Assembly (NCBI GenBank): GCA_019459145.1
Contig: JAIBEK010000065.1
Coordinates: forward strand, 1 to 64,000
DNA: 64,000 nt
Direction of reading: 5' to 3'
Source: Arenimonas sp.
GTDB lineage: Bacteria; Pseudomonadota; Alphaproteobacteria; Rhizobiales; Rhizobiaceae
In this document: positions 1-9,163 of the stretch, one piece after another
Layout: the number at the start of each line of letters is the position of its first letter
Numbering within the stretch: position 1 is the stretch's first letter
Notes under the pieces: generated by a model
What the model saw: only the letters and a program-made list of their open reading frames with translations
The model's database searches: none
Told to the model about the DNA's origin: nothing
Made by a program: the position numbers and the translations under genes

Positions 1-289
1 TGATGTGGGTCTCCCACATATCGTCGCAGAAGACCCTGCCGAGATTACCGATCAGCTGGTTGAGGTCTTCGGCCTCGAACAGGTCGAGAGTCTTGCGGTT
101 GACCTGCAGGATCCGGATCTTCGAGGAGCACTCGGCGACGCGCGTGCGATCCTCCTTGAGGAAGGCGCGAAGGTCGGTCACGCCGGCTGCACGCCAGGCG
201 TCGAACTGGGCCTTGACCTCGCTGAAATCTTCGATCCACATCGCAATCGGAGCGAGTTCGAAAATATTCGCGTCGACAGAACCGGTCAT
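1..289 (-). CDS. PAS-domain signalling protein, N-terminal fragment cut by window edge
   Basis: An open frame begins with ATG at 289 and runs off the left edge (96 codons visible). It has no stop inside the window. The residues read like the N-terminal PAS segment common in rhizobial GGDEF/EAL or histidine-kinase sensors: start MTGSVDANIFELAPIAMWI, then a stretch with SSKIRILQVNRKTLDLFEA. The plus-strand open frames over the same bases have no such resemblance. It lies 166 bases downstream of pheT on the same strand. What the PAS domain is joined to lies outside the window, so the output domain is unknown. Confidence 0.7.
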   Translation of the reverse strand, partial: MTGSVDANIFELAPIAMWIEDFSEVKAQFDAWRAAGVTDLRAFLKEDRTRVAECSSKIRILQVNRKTLDLFEAEDLNQLIGNLGRVFCDDMWETHI

Positions 290-455
290 TGGGATATCGC
301 CCGCCTGAGAAAAATCGTGTCGAGAAAGCCTTTGGCCGTCGGGATATCGGCACAAGCTATTCACTATTGATTAAATCTCTCTTGATCGGTCGCTGTCGGA
401 ATTAGCGCCAGTCGGGGGCGGCGTACTTGACGCCGCTCCCGGACTTTGTCTCCCA

Positions 456-2882
456 TCAGGCGCGCAGGCTGCCGCCGGTGGTCTTTTCGACATTGCCGAC
501 GATCTTTTTCGTCAGCGCGTCGAAGTCCTCGTCGGTCAGCGTCTTTTCGATCGGCTGGATCAGCACCTCGATCGCCACGGACTTGCGGCCCTCGCCGACA
601 GAAGCACCCTCGAAGATGTCGAAGACGTTGACGCCGGTGATCAGCTTTCTATCTGCGCTGGTCGCGGCTTTGATGATCGCGCCTGCCTCGACAGACTTCT
701 CGACCACGAAGGCGAAGTCGCGCTTGACCATCTGGAAGGGCGAAAGATCGAGCGCCGGCTTGGTGCGGGTCGCCTTCCGCTTCGGCTCCGGCACGGCGTC
801 GAGATAGACCTCGAAGCCACAAAGCGCGCCGGACACGTCGAGGGCTTCCAGCGTTTTCGGATGGAATTCGCCGAAATGGCCGATCACCACCTTCGGACCC
901 ATCTTGATCGTGCCGGACCGGCCCGGATGATACCATTCGGGGCCGCCCTGCTCGACCTGGACGTTCGTCATCGGCAGCCCGCAGGCTTCCAGAACGGCCA
1001 GCGCATCGGCCTTGGCGTCGTAGACGTCGACCGGCTTGCCGCCGCCCTTTGCCGCGTTCGACCACATGCGGCCGGCACCGGCAAGCGAGGCCGTGCCGCG
1101 GCGGATGCCACCGGCGACGCGGCGCTGGCCTTCCGGCTTGTCGCTCTCATAGGTGCCGGACACCTCGAAGATCGCCACGTCGCCAAAGCCACGGTCGGCA
1201 TTGCGCTGGGCGGCCGTCAGCAGGCCCGGCAGCAGCGAGGGGCGCATGTCCGACATGTCGGCGGCGATCGGATTGGCGAGCTTCAGCGCGCGGCTACCGC
1301 CACCGAAGAGCCTGGCGTGCTCTTCCGGGATGAAGGACCAGGTGACGGCTTCCAGCATGCCGCGCGAGGCGAGCGCCCGCTTGGCCGTGCGGGTGCGGAT
1401 CTGCAGGGGCGTCAGGATCTTGGCGTTGACCGAACCGGTCGGCGCCAGCGGCTCGGGCTTGATCTTGTCGACGCCATGCACGCGCATGACCTCTTCGACC
1501 AGGTCCGCCTTACCGTCCACATCGGGACGCCAGGAGGGAACAGCAACGGAAACCGTCTCACCCTTGCCCGAAACCTCGAAGCCGAGGCCGGTCAGGATCT
1601 GGCGCGACTCGTCGTTGGAGACGGTGAGACCAGTCAGCCGCTTCACTTCAGAGAAGGGGAAGTCGACGGTCTTGCGGTCAAAACCCTTGTAGCCGACGAC
1701 CTTGGCCTTGGCAGCCGTGCCGCCGCACATGGAGAGAACCAGCTCGGTGGTGCGCTCCAGGCCGGGCATCATGTATTCCGGGTCGACGCCACGCTCGAAG
1801 CGATAGCGCGCATCGGTGATGATGCCGTGGCCGCGGCCGGTCTTGGCGATGTTGATCGGATCCCACAGCGCGGACTCGATCAGGACCTCCGTGGTGTTCT
1901 CGTCGCAGCCCGAGTGTTCACCACCCATGATGCCGCCGATCGATTCCGGGCCGTTGTCGTCGGCGATGATGACGTTGGCCGGATTGAGCTTGTAGGTGCG
2001 GGTATCGAGCGCCAGGATCTCCTCGCCCTCGCGGGCGCGGCGCACGGTGAGCACGCCCTTGACCTTGTCGGCGTCGAAGACGTGCATCGGACGGCCCTGG
2101 TCGAAGGTCATGTAGTTGGTGACGTCGACCAGCGCCGAGATCGGCCGGAGGCCGATGGCCAACAGCCGCTGCTGCATCCAGCGCGGGCTCGGGCCGTTCT
2201 TCACGCCGCGCACCAGCCGATAGGCGAAGCCGGGGCAGAGCTTCTCGTCATCGAGCAGGATCTTGACCTCGATCGGGGTCTCGCCGTCGATCTTGAACTC
2301 GGGCGCCTTCGGGGCCTTGAGCTTGCCGAGGCCGGAGGCGGCGAGATCGCGGGCAATGCCGAAGACGCTGGTGCAGTCCGGACGGTTCGGCGTCAGGTTG
2401 ATCTCGATGACCGGATCGTCGAGGCCGGCATAGGAGGCGAACGAGGTGCCGACCGGCGCGTCGTCCGGCAGGTCGATGATGCCGTCGTGATTGTCCGACA
2501 TGTTGAGCTCCTTTTCGGAGCACATCATGCCGTGGCTTTCGACGCCGCGGATCTTGCCGACGGCGAGCGTAACATCGATGCCGGGCACATAGGTGCCGGG
2601 ACGGGCCAGCGCACCGACCAGGCCGGCACGCGCATTCGGAGCGCCGCAGACGATCTGCACCGGCGCTGCACCGTCGCCGGCATCGACCGTCAGGACCTTC
2701 AGCCTATCGGCCTCGGGGTGCTTTTCGGCGGTCAGGACCTTGGCGATGACGAAGGGCTTGTAGGCCGCCTTGTCGTCGACGTCCTCGACCTCGAGGCCGA
2801 TCGCGGTCAGCCGCTCGCAGATTTCGTCGAGCGTGGCCTCGGTTTCCAGGTGATCCTTCAGCCAGGAGAGTGTGAATTTCAT
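456..2882 (-). CDS. pheT: phenylalanine--tRNA ligase beta subunit
   Basis: Beta subunit of the cytosolic alpha2-beta2 enzyme that charges tRNA-Phe. The 808-residue length is normal for the family. In order: an EMAP-type tRNA-binding OB fold (about 39-150), B3/B4 editing domain (about 215-380), B5 (about 410-480), the catalytically inactive class II-like core, and a C-terminal FDX-ACB anticodon-binding domain (about 715-807, containing [13 protein letters not shown]). The ATG at 2882 gives the canonical start [12 protein letters not shown]. It follows the BrnT/BrnA pair rather than pheS directly. A 7-bp hairpin at 418-436 lies just past the stop, without a clear T-run. Confidence 0.98.
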   Translation of the reverse strand: MKFTLSWLKDHLETEATLDEICERLTAIGLEVEDVDDKAAYKPFVIAKVLTAEKHPEADRLKVLTVDAGDGAAPVQIVCGAPNARAGLVGALARPGTYVPGIDVTLAVGKIRGVESHGMMCSEKELNMSDNHDGIIDLPDDAPVGTSFASYAGLDDPVIEINLTPNRPDCTSVFGIARDLAASGLGKLKAPKAPEFKIDGETPIEVKILLDDEKLCPGFAYRLVRGVKNGPSPRWMQQRLLAIGLRPISALVDVTNYMTFDQGRPMHVFDADKVKGVLTVRRAREGEEILALDTRTYKLNPANVIIADDNGPESIGGIMGGEHSGCDENTTEVLIESALWDPINIAKTGRGHGIITDARYRFERGVDPEYMMPGLERTTELVLSMCGGTAAKAKVVGYKGFDRKTVDFPFSEVKRLTGLTVSNDESRQILTGLGFEVSGKGETVSVAVPSWRPDVDGKADLVEEVMRVHGVDKIKPEPLAPTGSVNAKILTPLQIRTRTAKRALASRGMLEAVTWSFIPEEHARLFGGGSRALKLANPIAADMSDMRPSLLPGLLTAAQRNADRGFGDVAIFEVSGTYESDKPEGQRRVAGGIRRGTASLAGAGRMWSNAAKGGGKPVDVYDAKADALAVLEACGLPMTNVQVEQGGPEWYHPGRSGTIKMGPKVVIGHFGEFHPKTLEALDVSGALCGFEVYLDAVPEPKRKATRTKPALDLSPFQMVKRDFAFVVEKSVEAGAIIKAATSADRKLITGVNVFDIFEGASVGEGRKSVAIEVLIQPIEKTLTDEDFDALTKKIVGNVEKTTGGSLRA

Positions 2883-2970
2883 CGTTTTGTCTCGTTTCCC
2901 TGATCCCGCAACGCGTCTGCCGTAGCGGCGGCCTTTACTTCATTCCTTCGAATCGCGGCAGGGGCGCCCC

Positions 2971-3285
2971 CTAACCCCGCCCCGCCTTGACATAGTCCGC
3001 CAGCACGTCATTGATCCGGCTCTGCCAGCCGGGACCGGTCTGACGAAAATGCTCGACCACGTCCTTGTTGAGCCTGAGACCGACACGCTCCTTGACCGGT
3101 GCCTTCTGCGGACCGCGCTGGCCGCGGGCTTTTTCCCAAACAGCCATCACATCAGGCATAAGTTCCTTGGTCGGGCGGAAGGTGCTGAAATCTTCCTCCG
3201 TAATTTCTCGCACCTCGCCTTCCGCGTCAGTCAGAGGCCTAGGTTGGGCCGAAGGTATTGGCAAACGCTTTTTGTTCTCGGTCAT
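2971..3285 (-). CDS. brnA: BrnA-family antitoxin
   Basis: A 104-residue protein matching the BrnA antitoxin pattern. It has a hydrophilic N-terminal toxin-binding half and a C-terminal ribbon-helix-helix-like DNA-binding half (VKERVGLRLNKDVVEHFRQ followed by RINDVLADYVK). In this family the antitoxin neutralises the BrnT RNase and autorepresses the operon. The start at 3285 lies inside brnT (47-base overlap) and has a good ribosome binding site (GAGGAAAG, 3 bases before ATG), so the two are translationally linked. The toxin-first order is typical of BrnTA. It is followed 88 bases later by pheT. Confidence 0.9.
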   Translation of the reverse strand: MTENKKRLPIPSAQPRPLTDAEGEVREITEEDFSTFRPTKELMPDVMAVWEKARGQRGPQKAPVKERVGLRLNKDVVEHFRQTGPGWQSRINDVLADYVKAGRG

Positions 3286-3517
3286 TTGCTTTCCTCAGAG
3301 AGATAATGCGGAGCCGCTCGCCTCTTCGGGTCCAGCACAGGACATGAAGCCGGCCGTCCAGTGAACCAAGGCTTACGAAGCGTTTTTCTCCGTAGTCATT
3401 GCGGTCATCAACGCGGGTGACCGAGCTCGCCAGATCGAACCGAACTGCGTCGGCAAAATCCACCCCTCGCTCCCGAAGGTTCTTCTCCCGCTTCTCCTCA
3501 TCCCACTCCAGTTCCAT
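3239..3517 (-). CDS. brnT: BrnT-family ribonuclease toxin
   Basis: Toxin partner of BrnA, a small RelE-like ribonuclease that stops translation when free. The 92 residues carry the family signature MELEWDEEKREKNLRERGV at the N-terminus, then DRNDYGEKRF, VCWTRR-type strands and RIISLRKANDREQ near the end. The start is taken as ATG 3517; an in-frame GTG at 3526 is possible, and no strong ribosome binding site is seen for either. It begins 38 bases after the pheS stop, so the module sits inside what is normally a pheS-pheT transcription unit. Confidence 0.9.
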   Translation of the reverse strand: MELEWDEEKREKNLRERGVDFADAVRFDLASSVTRVDDRNDYGEKRFVSLGSLDGRLHVLCWTRRGERLRIISLRKANDREQKAFANTFGPT

Positions 3518-3555
3518 GCATACCACATCTATTTATTTGTGGCCACAATTAAATA

Positions 3556-4641
3556 TTACGCGCTCAAACCTCCAAACAATGTCGGCACGTCGAGCGGGCG
3601 GAAACCGTAATGGCTCATCCAGCGCACGTCGGCGTTGAAGAAGTCGCGCAGGTCCGGCATGCCGTATTTCAGCATGGCGATGCGGTCGAGCCCCATGCCC
3701 CAGGCAAAGCCCTGGTATTCGTCCGGGTCGAGACCGCCGGCGCGCAGCACGTTCGGATGGACCATGCCGCAGCCGAGGATTTCCATCCAGTCGGTGCCCT
3801 CGCCGAACTTGACGATCGGCCCGGACGAGCGATCGCACTGGATGTCGACCTCGAACGAAGGCTCGGTGAACGGGAAGAAGGACGGGCGGAAGCGCATCAC
3901 GACATTGTCGACCTCGAAGAAGGCCTTGCAGAACTCTTCGAGGATCCAGCGCAGATGGCCGACATTGGCGGTCTTGTCGATCACCAGGCCTTCGACCTGG
4001 TGGAACATCGGCGAATGGGTGGCGTCACTGTCCTGGCGATAGGTCTTGCCGGGGATGACGATGCGGATCGGCGGCTTCTGCGCTTCCATGGTGCGCACCT
4101 GCACCGGCGAGGTATGGGTGCGCAGCACCTTGCGGTCGCCGTTGTCGTCGGGTTCCAGGAAGAAGGTGTCATGCATCTCGCGGGCCGGATGGCCTTCGGG
4201 GAAGTTGAGCGCAGTGAAATTGTAGTAGTCGGTCTCGATATCCGGGCCTTCGGCGATCGAGAAGCCCATGTCGGCGAAGATCGCGGTGATCTCGTCGACG
4301 ATCTGGCTGATCGGGTGGATGCGGCCGCGCTCGGCCGGCGAGGAGCGGACGGGCAGGGAGACATCGACAGTCTCGGCCTTCAGCCGCGCTGTGATGGCGG
4401 CGTCCTTCAGCTCGGTCTTGCGGGCGGTGATCTTTTCGGTGACTTCGTTCTTCAGTGCGTTAATCGCCGCACCGCGCGTCTGGCGCTCTTCCGGCGTCAT
4501 CGAGCCCAGCGTCTTCAGGAGCTCGGAGACCGAACCCTTCTTGCCTAGCGCTGCGACGCGGACCGCTTCGATATCGGCTTCGTTGTCCGCCGCGGCGATG
4601 TCGGCGAGAAGCGCCGTTTTCAAACTGTCGAGATCGGACAT
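3556..4641 (-). CDS. pheS: phenylalanine--tRNA ligase alpha subunit
   Basis: Catalytic alpha subunit of PheRS. The 361 residues carry the N-terminal coiled-coil tRNA-binding arm (about 1-85) and then the class II core. Motif 2 is within [18 protein letters not shown] and motif 3 within [17 protein letters not shown]. The start at ATG 4641 gives [19 protein letters not shown], as in relatives. The rplT terminator lies upstream, so it probably has its own promoter in the 60-base gap. It is separated from pheT by brnTA. Confidence 0.98.
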   Translation of the reverse strand: MSDLDSLKTALLADIAAADNEADIEAVRVAALGKKGSVSELLKTLGSMTPEERQTRGAAINALKNEVTEKITARKTELKDAAITARLKAETVDVSLPVRSSPAERGRIHPISQIVDEITAIFADMGFSIAEGPDIETDYYNFTALNFPEGHPAREMHDTFFLEPDDNGDRKVLRTHTSPVQVRTMEAQKPPIRIVIPGKTYRQDSDATHSPMFHQVEGLVIDKTANVGHLRWILEEFCKAFFEVDNVVMRFRPSFFPFTEPSFEVDIQCDRSSGPIVKFGEGTDWMEILGCGMVHPNVLRAGGLDPDEYQGFAWGMGLDRIAMLKYGMPDLRDFFNADVRWMSHYGFRPLDVPTLFGGLSA

Positions 4642-4702
4642 GTCCGTTTCCTGCCCCTTATACCACCGGGTCCCTAACGCCCCGGCATGACGACAAAATG
4701 AA

Positions 4703-4733
4703 AAACCCGCGCTAGCCCTGCCAGCGCGGGTTT
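4703..4733 (-). terminator. rho-independent terminator of rpmI-rplT
   Basis: Perfect 11-bp inverted repeat (AAACCCGCGCT at 4703-4713, AGCGCGGGTTT at 4723-4733). On the minus strand it is followed by TTTCATTTTG. It lies about 40 bases past the rplT stop and isolates rpmI-rplT from pheS. Confidence 0.9.
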
Positions 4734-4773
4734 CCCAACAATTTCTTTTTACAAAAGCTTGGGAAGCGCTGGC

Positions 4774-5178
4774 TTACTTGACCGCGCTTTCAAACTCGTT
4801 CGCCGTACCGGCGTCCTTGAGGTAGGCGAGTGCCTTCTTGGCAGCCGCGACCAGCGAGCCGAAGGCTGCCGGTTCGTGGATGGCCATGTCGGACAGAACC
4901 TTGCGGTCGACTTCGATGCCGGCCTTGTTCAGACCGTCGATGAAGCGGCCGTAGGTCAGGCCGTGTTCGCGCACAGCAGCGTTGATACGCTGGATCCACA
5001 GGGCGCGGAAGTTGCGCTTGTTGACCTTGCGGTCGCGGTAGGCGAATGCCTTCGAACGATCGACAGCGGCCTTGGCGGCGCGGATCGTGTTCTTGCGGCG
5101 GCCGTAGAAGCCCTTGGCTGCCTTGAATACCTTGTTGTGCTTGGCGCGGGAAGTTACGCCACGTTTTACGCGTGCCAT
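4774..5178 (-). CDS. rplT: 50S ribosomal protein L20
   Basis: Large-subunit assembly protein that binds 23S rRNA early. The N-terminus is the highly basic extended tail [20 protein letters not shown], followed by the globular domain with [20 protein letters not shown]. The 134 residues match the longer alphaproteobacterial form with its extra C-terminal tail. The start at 5178 has a GGAGAT ribosome binding site. It lies 39 bases behind rpmI and is cotranscribed with it. Confidence 0.98.
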   Translation of the reverse strand: MARVKRGVTSRAKHNKVFKAAKGFYGRRKNTIRAAKAAVDRSKAFAYRDRKVNKRNFRALWIQRINAAVREHGLTYGRFIDGLNKAGIEVDRKVLSDMAIHEPAAFGSLVAAAKKALAYLKDAGTANEFESAVK

Positions 5179-5217
5179 GTCATGATCTCCTTAAATGATC
5201 CAAAAAGCGAAAGGGTC

Positions 5218-5421
5218 TCAGAGACCGTTCGGCAGGTAGTTCTTGATGACCTTCTTGCCGTCAGCTTCGGCGAGAACCATCGTGCCGCGTGCATCGCGGA
5301 TGAACTTGTTGGACCGCTTGATCATGCCGTGGCGCTTGCCGGCGGCAGCCGCCAGGACCTTGCCGGTGGCGGTGATCTTGAACCGCTTCTTGGCGGAGGA
5401 CTTCGTCTTCATCTTGGGCAT
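5218..5421 (-). CDS. rpmI: 50S ribosomal protein L35
   Basis: 67-residue basic ribosomal protein: start [20 protein letters not shown], end [10 protein letters not shown], all canonical for L35. The frame stays open upstream to 5496. The ATG at 5421 is chosen because it has a GGAG ribosome binding site 8 bases before it and gives the usual family length. It heads the rpmI-rplT pair, separated from infC by a terminator. Confidence 0.97.
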   Translation of the reverse strand: MPKMKTKSSAKKRFKITATGKVLAAAAGKRHGMIKRSNKFIRDARGTMVLAEADGKKVIKNYLPNGL

Positions 5422-5583
5422 TTTGCTACTCCATTGTTCTTGTATCGAAACAGGCAGACGACGCCCGTTTTCAAGCATAAAGAACGGCCACGGCATGCCC
5501 TGCCGGACCGTTCGGACGCGCGCTTATAACCGCAGACGGAGGAAAGCGCAACGGGGGTCATGCGCGATCGACAAAAATGCAAA

Positions 5584-5602
5584 TGCCGCCCGATGGGCGG
5601 CA
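5584..5602 (-). terminator. rho-independent terminator of infC
   Basis: Perfect 8-bp hairpin (TGCCGCCC, loop GAT, GGGCGGCA). On the minus strand it is followed by TTTGCATTTTTG. It lies 27 bases past the infC stop, so rpmI-rplT probably has its own promoter between 5422 and 5570. Confidence 0.85.
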
Positions 5603-5628
5603 CAGCAGAAGGAGCGATCGAGCGCGCC

Positions 5629-6165
5629 TTACTTCGGCGCGAGCACCATCATCATCTGACGGCCTTCGAGCTTCGGCTCGGCCTCGACCTTGGCGATGGC
5701 GACGGTGTCTTCCTTCACCTGCAGAAGAAGCTTCATGCCGAGTTCCTGGTGGGCCATTTCGCGGCCGCGGAACTTGAGCGTCACCTTGACCTTGTCACCC
5801 TCTTCGAAGAAGCGGTTCATGGCCTTCATCTTCACCTCATAATCATGGGTGTCGATGTTGGGACGCATCTTGATTTCCTTGACCTCGACGATCTTCTGCT
5901 TCCTGCGCGCTTCGGCCGCCTTCTTCTGGTTGGCGAATTTCAGCTTGCCGAGATCGAGGATCTTGCAGACCGGCGGCTCGGCATTGGGGGAAATCTCGAC
6001 AAGGTCGAGACCCGCCTCTTCCGCCATCCTGAGCGCCTCGTCCGTCGGCAAAATGCCGAGGTTCTGGCCTTCGTCATTGATAAGCTGGACCCGGGGAATC
6101 CGGATCTCCCGATTGGAGCGCGGCCCTTCCTTGACAGGGGCATCGGCTTTGAAAGGTCTGCGAAT
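5629..6165 (-). CDS. infC: translation initiation factor IF-3, ATT start
   Basis: IF-3 binds the 30S subunit, prevents premature 50S joining and proofreads the start codon. The 178 residues show the N-domain ([20 protein letters not shown]), the linker and the C-domain with [19 protein letters not shown] and [11 protein letters not shown]. No ATG or GTG fits the known N-terminus [11 protein letters not shown]. The codon directly before it is ATT at 6165-6163, with an AGGAG Shine-Dalgarno about 9 bases upstream. Use of ATT in infC is a known device by which IF-3 represses its own synthesis. The first upstream in-frame ATG would pull in unrelated sequence. Confidence 0.95.
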   Translation of the reverse strand: MRRPFKADAPVKEGPRSNREIRIPRVQLINDEGQNLGILPTDEALRMAEEAGLDLVEISPNAEPPVCKILDLGKLKFANQKKAAEARRKQKIVEVKEIKMRPNIDTHDYEVKMKAMNRFFEEGDKVKVTLKFRGREMAHQELGMKLLLQVKEDTVAIAKVEAEPKLEGRQMMMVLAPK

Positions 6166-6349
6166 GGTCGTATTCTCCTGAATTGTTGCGCCTGGCGACA
6201 AAGCACTCGAAGCGCTGGCATCTCGCGATCGAGTTATTTGGCTATTGTCGCCTGGCAAGTCAATAACACGCTTCAGATCAAAAATCACCTGCTGTCCGTC
6301 ACTTCGCGAATCTGTTTTACAGAGCCTTACACGCCAAGGGAGCCCTTTC

Positions 6350-7174
6350 ATGACCTCGACCTTCTCCGCCCCGCGCGCCGAAACGATCACGGTCGGCCAC
6401 AGCGACCAGGCCCGTGACATCGCGATCCTCGCGCGCCCCGCCGCGACGACGGTGCCCAACGCCCCCGCGCTCCTCTGGCTCGGCGGCTACCGATCCGACA
6501 TGAGCGGCACGAAGGCGATGGAAATGGACGCGCTGGCGGCGGAAAAGGGCCTGGCGGCGATCCGTTTCGACTATTCCGGCCACGGCGCCTCCGGCGGCGA
6601 TTTCCGAAAGGGCACGATTTCCCGCTGGCTGGAGGAGGCGCTCGCCGTGGTCGATCATGCCGCCCCGCCGAGCCTGGTGCTGGTCGGTTCGTCGATGGGC
6701 GGCTGGATCGCGCTCCGCCTGGCGCAGGAACTCGCAAGGCGCGGCACCGGACCGCGGCTCGCCGGCATGGTGCTGATCGCACCGGCGCCGGACTTCACCA
6801 TCGACCTGATCGAGCCGAACCTTTCGACGGCCGAGCGGCTGTCGCTCACTGAGCGTGGCTATTTCGAGGAGCCGTCGGAATACAGCCCCGAGCCGAACAT
6901 CTTCACCCGCGCGCTGATCGAGGACGGCCGGGCGAACCGGGTGTTGACCGGGATCATCGAAACCGGCTGCCCGGTGCATATCCTGCAGGGCATGGCCGAC
7001 CCGGATGTGCCCTACGCCCACGCCCTCAAGCTGATGGAATTCCTCCCCGCCGACGACATCGTTCTGACCCTGGTGCGCGACGGCGATCACCGGCTGTCGC
7101 GGCCCGAGGACATCGCCCGGATGAAAACGGCGATCCTGTCCATGGTCGATGCCGACGCTACGCCCGATCTGTAG
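6350..7174 (+). CDS. alpha/beta hydrolase
   Basis: 274-residue serine hydrolase of the alpha/beta fold. Visible features are the oxyanion-region [13 protein letters not shown], the strand [11 protein letters not shown], the nucleophile elbow GSSMGG (Ser about 115), an acid near MADPDVP and the catalytic His in DGDHRL. This arrangement resembles the ABHD10 / serine-aminopeptidase-like group. The substrate cannot be read from the sequence. The start is ATG 6350 (MTSTFSAPR), after the purine-rich AAGGGAG; the frame is open further upstream, but that part covers the divergent infC leader. It is transcribed away from infC. Confidence 0.85.
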   Translation: MTSTFSAPRAETITVGHSDQARDIAILARPAATTVPNAPALLWLGGYRSDMSGTKAMEMDALAAEKGLAAIRFDYSGHGASGGDFRKGTISRWLEEALAVVDHAAPPSLVLVGSSMGGWIALRLAQELARRGTGPRLAGMVLIAPAPDFTIDLIEPNLSTAERLSLTERGYFEEPSEYSPEPNIFTRALIEDGRANRVLTGIIETGCPVHILQGMADPDVPYAHALKLMEFLPADDIVLTLVRDGDHRLSRPEDIARMKTAILSMVDADATPDL

Positions 7175-7245
7175 CATTTTAACCATAGTTGACAAATCCC
7201 TAACGCGGCGCCGGCGCCACGATTGACTCGCAGCCCAGTTGGACC

Positions 7246-7260
7246 TTAACTTTTTGTTAA
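7246..7260 (+). promoter_or_regulatory. CtrA-like binding site
   Basis: TTAA at 7246-7249, seven bases, then TTAA at 7257-7260. This is the full TTAA-N7-TTAA consensus of the alphaproteobacterial cell-cycle regulator CtrA. It is embedded in a perfect 7-bp inverted repeat with a five-T loop (7244-7262) and ends 19 bases before the ATG at 7280. Function is inferred from the motif only. Confidence 0.5.
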
Positions 7261-7279
7261 GGATTAAGGGGACGAGTTC

Positions 7280-7897
7280 ATGATGAACCGATCGCGCGCT
7301 CTTGCTGCGTTGCTTGTGATGCTGGGCGTCTGCGCGCCGGCCGGCACCGGCTTCACCGCACCGAGTACTCTGCTGTCGATGACCACCGGCAGCGTCACGT
7401 CCCAGCCGATCGGCCATTACGAATTCTGCCGCCTGTATCGCGACCAATGCAGCGTGAAGAGCAAGCAGGCTCCCCTGCCGCGCCTGACCCCACACGGCTG
7501 GGACGTGGTCCGCGACATCAATGCCGGCGTCAACGCCGCCATCATGCCGGTGACCGATGCGGACGCCCATGGCCGCGAAGAGGTCTGGAGCTATCCGGTC
7601 GATGCCGGCGATTGCGAGGATTTCGTCCTGTTGAAGCGACAGAAGCTGATGGAAGCCGGCTTCTCTCCCGCCGACCTGCTGATCACCGTGGTGCGCAAGC
7701 CCGACGGCGAGGGCCATGCCGTGTTGACGCTGCGCAGCGCCCAGGGCGATTTCATCCTCGACAACCTCGTCGATGAGGTGAAGGTGTGGACGGAGACGCG
7801 CTATACCTATCTCAAGCGGCAGGCGAGCTTCGATACCGGCCGCTGGGTGACGATCGAGAACGGCACGACCGACGTCATGGTCGGCGCGGTCTACTGA
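7280..7897 (+). CDS. bacterial transglutaminase-like cysteine peptidase (BTLCP family)
   Basis: 205-residue exported protein. An N-terminal signal peptide (about 1-27) is followed by the DUF920/BTLCP domain. The presumed triad is Cys in AGDCEDF (about 112), His in EGHAVL and Asp in FILDN. Members are thought to be periplasmic proteases or isopeptidases; LapG, which releases surface adhesins under c-di-GMP control, is a distant relative. An alternative start is ATG 7283. A CtrA-like box lies directly upstream. No LapD partner is adjacent, though an EAL protein lies at 13232. Confidence 0.85.
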   Translation: MMNRSRALAALLVMLGVCAPAGTGFTAPSTLLSMTTGSVTSQPIGHYEFCRLYRDQCSVKSKQAPLPRLTPHGWDVVRDINAGVNAAIMPVTDADAHGREEVWSYPVDAGDCEDFVLLKRQKLMEAGFSPADLLITVVRKPDGEGHAVLTLRSAQGDFILDNLVDEVKVWTETRYTYLKRQASFDTGRWVTIENGTTDVMVGAVY

Positions 7898-7907
7898 GGC
7901 AGAGCGC

Positions 7908-9119
7908 TCAGGGTTGCGATTGGCGTGCGGGCTCCGCCTCGAGTCGCAGCGGCGACATGCGTGACAGCCCGATCATCGCCAGCAGGCCGACCGCCCCCAT
8001 CAGCAGCAGACAGCCGATCGCGGCCGCAAGACCGACTTCCTCGTTGACGAAGATGATGGTGACGGGTGCGGCCGCCGACAGGACCATGCGTATGCCCGAC
8101 AGCGTGCCCATGGTTCGCCCGTAACCGGCCGTGCCGAAATAATGCAGCGGCAGGACGCCGCGAATGATCGATGTCAGCCCCTGGCCGATGCCGAAGAAGA
8201 CGGCGAAAAGCAGCACGACGGCCACAGCCGGGAAGATCGCGGCGGCAAACAGCAAGACCAGCGCGACGAAGATCGCCCCAGTGGCGATCAGTCCGGTGAG
8301 CGGCGGGGACAGCACGCCCCGGCGGGCATATTCGATGACGCGGGCCGCGACCTGAGACGGCCCGATCATGCTGCCGGCAAGTGTCGCGATCGCCGGCGTG
8401 AAGCCGGCATCGCCGAGCAGAACCAGCAGCGAAGCGCCCATGGCCGAAAGAACGAAGCCTCCGGCCGAAAGGCTGATGGCCATCAGGGCGAGTTGCGGCC
8501 GGCGGTTGACGATCGGGGGCGCCCCGGCGTCGGATGCGTTCGTCACCGGTCGCGCCGGGGGCTGCCGATAGGACGGCCACAGCGCGTGCACCGGAAGGGC
8601 GAGCACCAGATTGAGACCGGCGAGCACGAGGTAGACCTCGCGCCAGGTCATCATCGTCAGCAGCCACTGGATCAGCGGCCAGAACACCGTCGAGGCAAAG
8701 CCCGCGACCAGCGTCACCAGGGTGATCTGGCTTCTGGCCTCCTGGCCATGGCGCTGCGCCAGCGCGGCGAAGCCGGCATCGTATTGCACGGCGATCGACA
8801 CGAATTCGGCCGCCAGCGTTACCGCGGCGAACTGCCAGCCGTTCTGTACCATGGAAAGGGCGGCGAGCATCGCGGCCGCCAGGATCGATCCCAAGGTCAG
8901 CACGGGGCGTGCGCCGAACCGGTCGATCAGCCGTCCGATGATCGGGGCCGACACGGCGCCGCCCAATAGGCCGATCGAAAAGACCGCGAAGACAAAGCTC
9001 TGCGACCAGCCGAATTCGCGGGCGATTTCGGGAGCCAGGATCGAGAAGGAATAGTAGAGCGTGCCATAACCGACGGTCATGGAAACGCCCATGCCGAGGG
9101 TGGCGAAGGATGGTTTCAT
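7908..9119 (-). CDS. MFS transporter
   Basis: 403-residue inner-membrane protein with about 12 hydrophobic segments in two halves. The loop between TM2 and TM3 has GRLIDRFGARPVL, the usual MFS motif A position, and the central loop is Pro/Arg-rich (about 190-210). The N-terminus MKPSFATLGMGVSMTVGYG starts directly in TM1. The layout resembles the monocarboxylate / oxalate-formate antiporter-like group, but the substrate is unknown. It is convergent with the BTLCP gene (10-base gap) and lies 44 bases before the end of mbfA. Confidence 0.85.
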   Translation of the reverse strand: MKPSFATLGMGVSMTVGYGTLYYSFSILAPEIAREFGWSQSFVFAVFSIGLLGGAVSAPIIGRLIDRFGARPVLTLGSILAAAMLAALSMVQNGWQFAAVTLAAEFVSIAVQYDAGFAALAQRHGQEARSQITLVTLVAGFASTVFWPLIQWLLTMMTWREVYLVLAGLNLVLALPVHALWPSYRQPPARPVTNASDAGAPPIVNRRPQLALMAISLSAGGFVLSAMGASLLVLLGDAGFTPAIATLAGSMIGPSQVAARVIEYARRGVLSPPLTGLIATGAIFVALVLLFAAAIFPAVAVVLLFAVFFGIGQGLTSIIRGVLPLHYFGTAGYGRTMGTLSGIRMVLSAAAPVTIIFVNEEVGLAAAIGCLLLMGAVGLLAMIGLSRMSPLRLEAEPARQSQP

Positions 9120-9163
9120 GATGACGCCGCTACGCTATTCGCATTGCGGCGTCATGACAATGA

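Noticed and set aside
861-2903. 680-codon open frame opposite pheT
   Set aside because: pheT is complete and canonical on the minus strand. The plus frame shows no family pattern and is rich in Asp/Arg/Gly/Ala typical of antisense frames.
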